DNA of 5,305 nucleotides from JAGWRA01 sp035534615 (GTDB lineage: Bacteria > Acidobacteriota > Vicinamibacteria > Vicinamibacterales > CAVVIG01): assembly GCA_035534615.1 (NCBI GenBank), contig DATLRO010000076.1:1-5305 (forward strand), given 5' to 3'. How positions within the stretch are numbered: position 1 is the first letter of the stretch; every line of letters begins with the position of its first letter. Positions 1-5,305 of this stretch are shown one piece after another. The position numbers and the translations under genes are program-made. The notes under the pieces are model-generated. The model was not told the origin of the DNA. It saw nothing but the letters and a program-made list of their open reading frames with translations, and did not search any database.

Positions 1-1
1 A

Positions 2-256
2 TACGTGGCGACACAGGGGCTGGTCCCGCTCGGCTTCCTCCTCGCGACCGGCACCACGCTGTGGGCGCTGCTGCGCGGGCGGACCCACGCCGCGGTGCTG
101 CCAGGCGTCGCGGCGCTCATCCTGCTCGCGACGTTCGCCGCCGCGTCAATCGAGCTGACCCGCGCGCACGTGCCGAACGCGAGCGACGCGGTCTACATGC
201 ACTACTGGACGAAGTTCCATCCGCAGAAGAACAGCCAGCCGCCACCGGGAACCTGA
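2..256 (+). CDS. C-terminal part of an unidentified small membrane protein (5' end probably outside the window)
   Basis: I do not recognise this protein. The frame is open from the window edge to a TGA stop at 254-256. A GTG lies at position 5, but only four bases precede it, so a true start there cannot be tested and the gene most likely begins upstream. Counting from that GTG, residues about 6-23 and 29-50 are two hydrophobic stretches that look like membrane helices, joined by a short basic loop (RGRTH) that would favour a cytoplasmic side. After the second helix comes a polar tail of about 30 residues with aromatic and proline-rich parts (MHYWTKFHPQKN, then QPPPG). The run of aliphatic side chains typical of helices makes this frame more convincing than the overlapping ones. 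No catalytic or binding motif is visible. It is followed by a non-coding gap of about 220 bases, so an operon with the next gene is not suggested. Confidence 0.6.
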   Translation, partial: YVATQGLVPLGFLLATGTTLWALLRGRTHAAVLPGVAALILLATFAAASIELTRAHVPNASDAVYMHYWTKFHPQKNSQPPPGT

Positions 257-474
257 ACGCCTGTCCGGGGAGGCCGATTCTGCAATGCCGGCAGGGTTCA
301 CCGATAGCAACGACTGCGCGGAAGTCGCCCGTTGCCTCGTCCACCGGACGATGCTACCGTCGTCTGGCCGGGACTTCTGCAGAGATGTTCCGGCCGTCAC
401 GTCGTGGCACGTGCTTCGCACGTCCGGCCACGCACCCTGCCGCCTGATGCGGCTGGTGCGTGGAGGAATGCGCG
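257..474. other. Intergenic stretch with small perfect hairpins, no gene seen
   Basis: No frame here has protein-like composition; the open frames on both strands are arginine/proline/serine-rich by-products of high GC. Two perfect short inverted repeats are visible: CGTCC/GGACG at 338-350 with a 3-base loop, and ACGTGC/GCACGT at 409-423 with loop TTC. The second is flanked by GGCCG (392-396) and CGGCC (425-429), so a larger interrupted stem is possible. Neither is followed by a T run, so a standard intrinsic terminator for the upstream gene is not shown. I see no convincing -35/-10 pair for the downstream gene, although a promoter is expected somewhere in this gap. Confidence 0.4.
462..468 (+). 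promoter_or_regulatory. Strong Shine-Dalgarno site that sets the start of the coiled-coil gene
   Basis: GGAGGAA at 462-468 sits six bases before the ATG at 475. This decides between that ATG and the in-frame GTG at 460, which overlaps the site itself and has no such motif in front of it. Another ATG at 468 is in a different frame and leads only to a short product. Confidence 0.75.
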
Positions 475-765
475 ATGCCCGGACGAACGCTGCACCGGCG
501 GGTGGGCGAGCTTGAAACGAGACTGGACCGTGTGGACGCGCGCATGACGACGGTTGAAGAACAGATCGCCGGATTTCGCGTCGAGGTGCGTGACGAGTTC
601 GCCGCCGTCCGCGCCGAGATCAGGGCATCGGCCGACGAGCTTCGCGGCGAGATCCGCGCCTCAAAGGAAGAGACGCGCCGTTATATGCGCGTCCTGCACG
701 AGGATCTCGTCGAGCGCCTCAAGACGATCGGCGAGGGCATGCGGCGGCCGGACGATCGTCACTGA
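475..765 (+). CDS. Small charged coiled-coil protein of unknown function
   Basis: The product is 96 residues from ATG 475, chosen because of the good ribosome binding site directly upstream. It has no signal peptide, membrane helix or cysteine, so a soluble cytoplasmic protein is expected. Almost the whole chain is rich in Glu, Arg, Ala, Val and Leu with hydrophobic residues at coiled-coil spacing, from about residue 9 to 88. Residues 47-57 (AEIRASADELR) and 58-68 (GEIRASKEETR) form an 11-residue tandem repeat, the periodicity of a slightly right-handed coil rather than a plain heptad. Short proteins of this style are common in environmental bacteria and are usually annotated as hypothetical; I cannot name a family or partner. 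The gene converges on the transporter gene, with 5 bases between the stop codons. It could be a self-assembling scaffold or an accessory subunit, but nothing here shows which. Confidence 0.75.
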   Translation: MPGRTLHRRVGELETRLDRVDARMTTVEEQIAGFRVEVRDEFAAVRAEIRASADELRGEIRASKEETRRYMRVLHEDLVERLKTIGEGMRRPDDRH

Positions 766-770
766 CCGCG

Positions 771-2036
771 TCAGGCCAGCGCCCGCCCCTTCGTCTCCGG
801 AATCCAGATCCACATGACGGCCGCCAGGACGAAGGCGACGGCGGTGATCGAGAGCGCCACGCCGAAGCCGCGCGTCTCGGCCAGCGCGCCGACGGTGAAC
901 GGTGCGACGGCGCTGGCGATGCGGCCGATGTTGTAGGTGAAGCCCTGGGCCGTGGCCCGGATGTGCGTCGGGTAGATCTCGGCGGTGACGGCGCCGAATC
1001 CGCTGAAATAGCCGGTGCCGAAGAACGCCACGAACGGGCCGAGCACCAGCAGCACCAGCGGGTTCCGCGCGGCGGCGTAGGCGACGATCAGTACGGCAGC
1101 AGCCAGCAGATAGATGACGTAGCTCAGCTTGCGGCCGAGCGTGTCGCTGATGAACCCGTAGGTGACGTAGCCGAACCACATGCCGACCTGCATGGCGACA
1201 ATCAGGCCGGACATCGCGTAGGCGCTGAGGCCGATCCCGCCGCGATCGACCGGCAGCGACAGGTACGCCGGAATCCACAGGTTGAAGCCCCACCACGCGA
1301 ACATCGTGCAGGCGTTCATCAGCGTGATCGCGACGGTGAGCGGCAGCAGCCGGCCCTGGAAGATCTCGACGAACCCGCCGGCCGGGCGGCTGGCCGTCGC
1401 GGCGCGCGACTCGAGCCAGATCTTCGGCTCCTTCACCTTGCGCTGCACCCACAGCGTGGCCAGCGCCGGCAGCACGCCGACGAAGAAGACGGCGCGCCAG
1501 CCCCACCGCGGCAGCACGACGGCCGTGACGATGGCGGCCGCCGCGTAGCCGATCGCCCACGCGCTCTGCATCACGCCGAGCGCCTTGCCCCGATGCTCGG
1601 CCGCCCAGGTCTCCGACACGAGCGCGGCGCCGCTCGCCCACTCTCCGCCCATGCCCAGGCCGAGCAGCACGCGGAACACGGCCAGCTCGGTGATGGTCCG
1701 CGACAGGCCGCATGCGCCGGTGAAGATCGAGTAGATGAGGATGCTGCCCATCAGGGCGCGCGTGCGGCCCCAGCGGTCGGCGATGAAGCCGAAGGCGAGC
1801 CCCCCGGCGGCGGACGAGACGAGCGTGAGCGACCCGAGCAGGCCGGCGGTCGCCTTGGTCATGCCGAGGTCGTCCATCAGCGCGGCCAGCACGAGCGCGT
1901 ACAGCATCACGTCGAAGGAGTCGAGCAGCCACCCCATCGACGCGCCGACGAGCGCCCGCCGCGCCTCGCCCGGCGCCTGCCGCCACCAGCCGAACAGGCC
2001 GGAAGAGTCTGTATTGGTCAGAGTGTTGGAATCCAT
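771..2036 (-). CDS. MFS transporter, probable metabolite:H+ symporter (organic or aromatic acid / sugar-acid type)
   Basis: This is a 421-residue inner-membrane transporter of the major facilitator superfamily with about 12 predicted helices, the usual length. Counting from the ATG at 2036, helix 1 carries LLDSFD (Asp39, Asp42), a pattern seen in acid:proton symporters. The loop between helices 2 and 3 has the signature GFIADRWGR (83-91), and its counterpart in the second half is GFISDTLGRK (294-303). Helix 4 begins with FRVLLGLGMGGEW (Arg122, Glu132). EIYPTHIRATAQGF (353-366) and the final PETKG (413-417) are typical of the sugar, sialate and aromatic acid branches. These features support proton-coupled uptake, but the substrate cannot be read from the sequence. 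The frame extends to a TTG at 2072; I prefer the ATG because it leaves a normal cytoplasmic tail of about 25 residues. No strong ribosome binding site precedes either start. It lies downstream of the peptidase gene on the same strand, 176 bases away. Confidence 0.9.
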   Translation of the reverse strand: MDSNTLTNTDSSGLFGWWRQAPGEARRALVGASMGWLLDSFDVMLYALVLAALMDDLGMTKATAGLLGSLTLVSSAAGGLAFGFIADRWGRTRALMGSILIYSIFTGACGLSRTITELAVFRVLLGLGMGGEWASGAALVSETWAAEHRGKALGVMQSAWAIGYAAAAIVTAVVLPRWGWRAVFFVGVLPALATLWVQRKVKEPKIWLESRAATASRPAGGFVEIFQGRLLPLTVAITLMNACTMFAWWGFNLWIPAYLSLPVDRGGIGLSAYAMSGLIVAMQVGMWFGYVTYGFISDTLGRKLSYVIYLLAAAVLIVAYAAARNPLVLLVLGPFVAFFGTGYFSGFGAVTAEIYPTHIRATAQGFTYNIGRIASAVAPFTVGALAETRGFGVALSITAVAFVLAAVMWIWIPETKGRALA

Positions 2037-2127
2037 ATCGGCGTCATTGGCGCGGGTCCTGTCCGGGAACAACCGACGGGTGCTCGGGCCTCAAACCACG
2101 ATCACGGAGGCGGTCAATTCTTCAATG

Positions 2128-2151
2128 GGCGTGGGGCCCCACCCCCACGCC
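2128..2151 (-). terminator. 9-bp perfect inverted repeat after the peptidase gene, possible terminator or attenuator
   Basis: GGCGTGGGG (2128-2136) pairs exactly with CCCCACGCC (2143-2151) around a 6-base loop. It starts 62 bases past the peptidase stop, as read on the minus strand. The stem is very stable, but it is followed on the minus strand by CATTGAAGAATTGACC, not by a T run, so it is not a classical Rho-independent terminator. It could slow or stop transcription, protect the 3' end of the peptidase message, or bind a regulator ahead of the transporter gene. The adjacent TTGACC (2117-2112, minus strand) resembles a -35 box, but no good -10 follows. Confidence 0.35.
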
Positions 2152-2212
2152 GCACTGACGCAGATGCTCACCCTCGGCTGTGCATGGCCTCGGGCTCGCA
2201 TGGCCGCAGGCG

Positions 2213-5053
2213 CTATGGCACCTTCACCGCTGGCTCGGACGAGGGAAGAATCGGGCGCTCGCGCGACACGAGCCACTGCACGCCGTTCGCGAACGCCTTT
2301 TCGATCCGGTGAATCCTCAGCGTGCCCTCGGCGAGGTACTTGAGGTGCACGCGATCGTAGGCCAGGCCGGCCGACGCCATCAGCTTCATGTACGGCCCGT
2401 ACGCCGTCTCGTCCGGCGCCTCGGTATACCCGTCGTCGTAAGTGACCTCCGGGAAGCGCGTCATGAACGCACTCGACGCCGGCGACGGCGTCACCCCCTT
2501 GAGCGCCATGTAGAGCCGGACGCCGCCCAGGATCGGCTGCATCATGTGGTCCGGATCCCAGCGCTGCCCCCAGCGCTCGTACCGCGCGTTCATCCGGTTC
2601 TCGAGCGGCATCAGCCCCGGCACCTTGCCGATGGCGTCGACGATCCGGTTGCGGAGGTCGTACGTGAAGGCCTCGCTGTACGGATAGTTCGGATCCCGCA
2701 GGTAGTACAGGCTCGTGAACCAGCCGCGCGGCAGCCACCACTCGCGCCCGGCGTGCGCCCCCATGCGGCTGATCACCCACCCGGTATAGCCGGAGAACGG
2801 CTGCACCCACTCGTGCGACGGATAGCCGTGCGGGTTGAGGAATGCGTCCGGCAGCCACGCTTCCCAGAGCTGCCGCCTCGTGCGCGATTCGGGATAGATC
2901 GGGTCGTGCTCCCACTTGCCGCTCTCCACGTCGGCGGTCAGCGACCCGTGATACCCGGGGTGCAGCAGGTTGTCGGGCGTGATGTGGTAGAGGTCGACCG
3001 AGAGCTGGGCGCCGTCCGGATTGTCGATCGGGTGCAGGACGACGTTCACCTGCCGGAGCATCGCGCGGGTGGCCGGATCGGTGACGAGCTCCTCGCCGAG
3101 CTTGTCGATGTGGCTGGTGCTCGACACCTCGTTGGCGTGCTGCCGGCCGGAATAGATCACCGCCGCCTTCAGCGTCGTCTCCTTGGCCCACGAGCGGAGC
3201 ACCGACGGCGACGGCAGCATGATGTCGGCCGCCCAGATGTTGATGCCGAGATAGCTGCGGCCCATCCAGTAGGCGTTGACGCCCGGGTAGGTCGCCAGCC
3301 GCGCGAGGATGCGCGCATTCCCGGCCGGACTGATCGGATGGTCCCACTGGACGATCGGCTGGCCCGGCGCCTGCGGCGCCAGGAAGTCGGCGATCATCGG
3401 GCGCGGGTGCGCCGGCGCCGGCACCGCCCAGCCGGCCGCCACGCGCCGGGGCGGCGTGCCGACCGGCTGATGCCGATCGGCCGGCAGCACGAACTCCATG
3501 CCGAGCCGGACGAGGTCGGGATACGCAATCGAGTCGCGGTAGAGACCGGCCGCGTGCATCCGCGCGAGCCAGCGAATCTGCCCCTCGGCCTGCTCGACCG
3601 GGAAGATCGTGTGCTCGACGGTGTTCTTCGCCACCGTCTTCAGCCACTGCCGGTACTCGTCCTTCACGAAATCGGCCGGCAGCGACCAGGTCAGCGACTC
3701 GACGCCGGGCCGGCCGGCCACGACGCGCGCCTCGATGAGGCGCGGATCCGGCTGGCCGCGCAGCGCCGGCAGGTCGCGCTCGCGCTCGTGCCGCACCCCC
3801 TTCGCGTCGGTCCAGCGGAGCCGGACGAGCGGATTGGCCGCCGGCTTGGCGTAGAACTCGACCCGCACGTGACCGTCCTTGCCGTCCTCGGAGTGATGCA
3901 CGATCGGGATGATGCGGCCCGGATAATCCCAGTGCTGGCCCATCTCGAGGTCGCCGATCATGTAGAAGAAGTTCTCGGTCGAGTAGAACGTGTCCTCCTG
4001 GAGCGCCTCCAGCATCGAGATCCGTTCCTTGTCGAGGCCGATATTGTAGTCGGGCTCGCTCATGTGGATGTCGAGGCGGAGCGTGTCGAAGAACGGCTGG
4101 TACTCCTGCTCGGGCTTGCCGTGCGCCTGCGCCATCACGTACTTGAAGATGCGCGGCAGCGTCTCGGTCTGATAGTGCGTCCAGAACACTTCCGGATCGG
4201 TCTCGATCCGGCGGTTGAGCACCACCTGCGATCCGGCCTGCAGCCGCACCCAGCCGGTCTCCACCTGCACGTAGTCGTAGCGCGGGTACGCATGGCTGTA
4301 CGGCGCCTCGGCCGTCGTCTCGGTGAAGTCGCGCGTCAGCACGTCCTGACCGCCGGCCGTGTAGGCATCGACGCGGTACGTCGGCCCGGCCGATCCGCCC
4401 GAGGGCACCGGCATCTCCGTGATCGAGATGTTCTTCAGCGGGATGTCCAGCTTCTTCGCCAGCATCTCGTCGACCGGATACAGCTCCTGCACCCAGCGCA
4501 TCCGCGAGTTGATCGCGCTCATCTGCCCGGGATCGCGGTTCAACGCGAATTCGATCCGGAGGCGCGTGACCCCCTTGCCGGCCAGCTCCGGCGCGATCTC
4601 GTCCATGAGCCAGCTGTAGCCCTGCTTGTAGGCGCACAGCACGTGAATGACGATCTGCTGCCGGTCCGCCCCCGCCTTCGTCAGGATGTCCACCAGCTGC
4701 GCCTGCAGCTTCTGCCGCTCCTCCGGCCCTTCGCTGACGCGCGCGTCGAGCCGCACCGGCTCGCCCGGCGTGATCCGCGCCGCCGCCTCCCGCACGGCCT
4801 GCAGCAGCCGCGTCCCCTCCCACGGAATCGTGATGTCCTCGGCAAACGTCGGCTTCGCCTGATGGAACGGATAGTCGGGATCCTGATAGTGCAGCGGCGG
4901 CGTGTCGGCGCAGCACTGCATGCCGGCATGCAGGCTGCCGGTCCTGACGGTGACGTCGCTGACGTGCAGCTCCTGCTCGACCTGCCGGCGGATGAACGCG
5001 TCGAGGCCGGGATACGCCTTGTCGACGTACACGTCCGCCTCGACGTTACTCAC
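2213..5053 (-). CDS. Large M14-family zinc carboxypeptidase-like protein with a long unassigned N-terminal region
   Basis: Counting from the GTG at 5053, the protein has 946 residues. The C-terminal part, from about residue 575 to the 860s, is an M14 metallopeptidase domain. Residues 582-611 match the family's opening strand and 'YPG...G.S' segment. H639-A-N-E642 is the HxxE zinc motif, NPDG (678-681) is the usual block after the next strand, and His742 in NPHGYPSHEW is the likely third zinc ligand, about 100 residues after E642 (His747 is an alternative). The family cleaves C-terminal amino acids or related amide bonds with one zinc ion. I could not assign the catalytic glutamate that should follow. 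Residues 1-570 match no domain I recognise. All three cysteines lie there: adjacent Cys47-Cys48 beside several histidines, and Cys140. No signal peptide is visible, so a cytoplasmic location is likely unless the true start lies upstream. The frame stays open to the window edge, but upstream of 5053 it reads only through GC-rich repeats. A second possible start is the GTG at 5032, preceded by GAGG at 5-base spacing. The transporter gene lies downstream on the same strand. Confidence 0.88.
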   Translation of the reverse strand: MSNVEADVYVDKAYPGLDAFIRRQVEQELHVSDVTVRTGSLHAGMQCCADTPPLHYQDPDYPFHQAKPTFAEDITIPWEGTRLLQAVREAAARITPGEPVRLDARVSEGPEERQKLQAQLVDILTKAGADRQQIVIHVLCAYKQGYSWLMDEIAPELAGKGVTRLRIEFALNRDPGQMSAINSRMRWVQELYPVDEMLAKKLDIPLKNISITEMPVPSGGSAGPTYRVDAYTAGGQDVLTRDFTETTAEAPYSHAYPRYDYVQVETGWVRLQAGSQVVLNRRIETDPEVFWTHYQTETLPRIFKYVMAQAHGKPEQEYQPFFDTLRLDIHMSEPDYNIGLDKERISMLEALQEDTFYSTENFFYMIGDLEMGQHWDYPGRIIPIVHHSEDGKDGHVRVEFYAKPAANPLVRLRWTDAKGVRHERERDLPALRGQPDPRLIEARVVAGRPGVESLTWSLPADFVKDEYRQWLKTVAKNTVEHTIFPVEQAEGQIRWLARMHAAGLYRDSIAYPDLVRLGMEFVLPADRHQPVGTPPRRVAAGWAVPAPAHPRPMIADFLAPQAPGQPIVQWDHPISPAGNARILARLATYPGVNAYWMGRSYLGINIWAADIMLPSPSVLRSWAKETTLKAAVIYSGRQHANEVSSTSHIDKLGEELVTDPATRAMLRQVNVVLHPIDNPDGAQLSVDLYHITPDNLLHPGYHGSLTADVESGKWEHDPIYPESRTRRQLWEAWLPDAFLNPHGYPSHEWVQPFSGYTGWVISRMGAHAGREWWLPRGWFTSLYYLRDPNYPYSEAFTYDLRNRIVDAIGKVPGLMPLENRMNARYERWGQRWDPDHMMQPILGGVRLYMALKGVTPSPASSAFMTRFPEVTYDDGYTEAPDETAYGPYMKLMASAGLAYDRVHLKYLAEGTLRIHRIEKAFANGVQWLVSRERPILPSSEPAVKVP

Positions 5054-5076
5054 GCCGGGGCTCCGCCCCGGACCCC
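5054..5076. repeat. 23-bp GC-rich hairpin repeat, copy 1
   Basis: This 23-base unit is identical to 5147-5169. Its core is a perfect inverted repeat, CCGGGGC / GCCCCGG, with a TCC loop, followed by ACCCC, which can pair with a GGGGT at 5092-5096 as an alternative stem. It abuts the peptidase start codon. On the minus strand in the peptidase frame it would read GPGRSPG. Confidence 0.8.
5061..5064 (-). promoter_or_regulatory. Possible Shine-Dalgarno (GGAG) of the peptidase gene, inside a repeat hairpin
   Basis: On the minus strand GGAG lies seven bases before the GTG at 5053. Its GGA is exactly the 3-base loop of a 7-bp hairpin (5055-5061 with 5065-5071), so the site belongs to the repeat unit next to the gene. 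Folding of the stem could limit or modulate ribosome access. The match is short and may be coincidental, because a second identical copy of the repeat 93 bases upstream has the same GGAG with no gene start after it. Confidence 0.35.
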
Positions 5077-5146
5077 GGCTCGGTCGCTCGCGGGGTCCCC
5101 GTCGCCCCGCGCCGCTCCCTCGCGGCCGCGCGTTGCGCGGCGTTCT

Positions 5147-5169
5147 GCCGGGGCTCCGCCCCGGACCCC
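5147..5169. repeat. 23-bp GC-rich hairpin repeat, copy 2
   Basis: This is an exact second copy of the unit at 5054-5076, starting 93 bases further on. The identity stops sharply at both ends: the flanking bases differ (CAC versus TCT on the left, GG versus CG on the right). Because 93 is a multiple of three, both copies read as GPGRSPG in the extended minus-strand frame. A partial third match, GGGGCTCC, occurs at 5251-5258. Confidence 0.8.
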
Positions 5170-5305
5170 CGCCTTCGCGGGAAGCGCTATGGCGGGCCGC
5201 CGGAGCCTTGGCGGAGGCTGGCCGGCTCACTTCACTCGCTCGCGTGTCGCGGGGCTCCTCTTGATCGCGGGGCCCCGGCACCCCGCGAAGCGCCCTCGCT
5301 CGTGG

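Larger units (their letters stand above)
5054..5305. repeat. Dense GC-rich repeat and hairpin block upstream of the peptidase gene, probably an intergenic mosaic element
   Basis: Besides the two 23-bp copies, this stretch holds a series of perfect or near-perfect stems: CCGCGC/GCGCGG at 5126-5140 (loop GTT); CCCGC/GCGGG at 5168-5181 (loop CTTC); GCCGG-AGCCT paired with AGGCT-CCGGC at 5199-5226, with a GG bulge; and CGCGGGG/CCCCGCG at 5266-5287 (8-base loop). The motif CGCTCGCG recurs at 5084-5091 and 5237-5244, with a shortened form near 5297. Open frames run through it on both strands, but their products are arginine/glycine/proline-rich, as expected from GC bias, so I do not call a gene. 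The block continues to the window edge. It resembles the REP-like intergenic repeats of high-GC genomes; no transposase is seen. Confidence 0.6.

Noticed and set aside
285..547. Several small open frames between the first gene and the coiled-coil gene
   Set aside because: They overlap each other on both strands, lack a good ribosome binding site and have no protein-like composition.
2083..2117. Possible sigma70-type promoter for the transporter: TTGACC followed after 17 bases by TTGAGG (minus strand)
   Set aside because: The -10 hexamer matches poorly, with only about two of six positions fitting, so the pair is not listed as a feature.
963..2312. Long plus-strand open frame opposite the transporter, and the 661-1986 minus-strand frame beside it
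   Set aside because: Both give Arg/Ala/His/Gly-rich, low-information proteins without membrane helices or domains; the transporter frame explains the DNA fully.
2091..4916. A 941-codon open frame on the minus strand in a different frame from the peptidase
   Set aside because: Its product is an Arg/Ala/Gly/Pro-rich string without motifs, as expected from an alternate frame of GC-rich coding DNA, while the overlapping frame carries clear M14 motifs.
5177..5226. Possible attachment site or insertion-sequence end in the stem-rich stretch
   Set aside because: No transposase, integrase, target-site duplication or tRNA is visible; the inverted repeats fit a REP-like hairpin module better.
4902..5264. 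Plus-strand open frame across the repeat block
   Set aside because: The translation is a low-complexity reading of hairpin repeats (PGLRPGPRLGRSRGP style), with no ribosome binding site and no domain; half of it is antisense to the peptidase N-terminus.

Overview
The window is a short stretch of very GC-rich bacterial chromosome with strong G/C at third codon positions. That composition, a long M14-type peptidase and blocks of GC-rich hairpin repeats between genes would suit a soil or environmental bacterium such as an Acidobacteriota-like lineage. No marker gene is present, so this is a guess from style, not an identification.

Layout: (1) positions 2-256 (+) hold the C-terminal end of a small-helix membrane protein whose beginning is probably outside the window. 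(2) 257-474 is non-coding, with a few small hairpins and a good ribosome binding site at its end. (3) 475-765 (+) encodes a 96-residue charged coiled-coil protein. (4) 771-2036 (-) encodes a 421-residue major facilitator superfamily transporter that converges on the coiled-coil gene with only 5 bases between the two stop codons. (5) 2037-2212 is a 176-base gap on the same strand as its neighbours, with one strong 9-bp inverted repeat. (6) 2213-5053 (-) encodes a protein of about 946 residues with a C-terminal zinc carboxypeptidase (M14) domain and a very long N-terminal part that I cannot assign. (7) 5054-5305 is a dense GC-rich repeat and hairpin block that begins at the base next to the peptidase start codon.

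The peptidase and the transporter lie in the same direction, peptidase first, and could be transcribed together. Nothing in the sequence proves that, and the inverted repeat between them may separate or attenuate transcription. A link such as peptide or amino-acid-conjugate cleavage plus transport of a small acid is possible but is inference only. I see no RNA genes, transposase, CRISPR array, toxin-antitoxin pair or phage genes. The points most worth a second look are the unexplained N-terminal region of about 570 residues in the peptidase, with all three of its cysteines, and the repeat element that supplies the sequence just upstream of its start codon.
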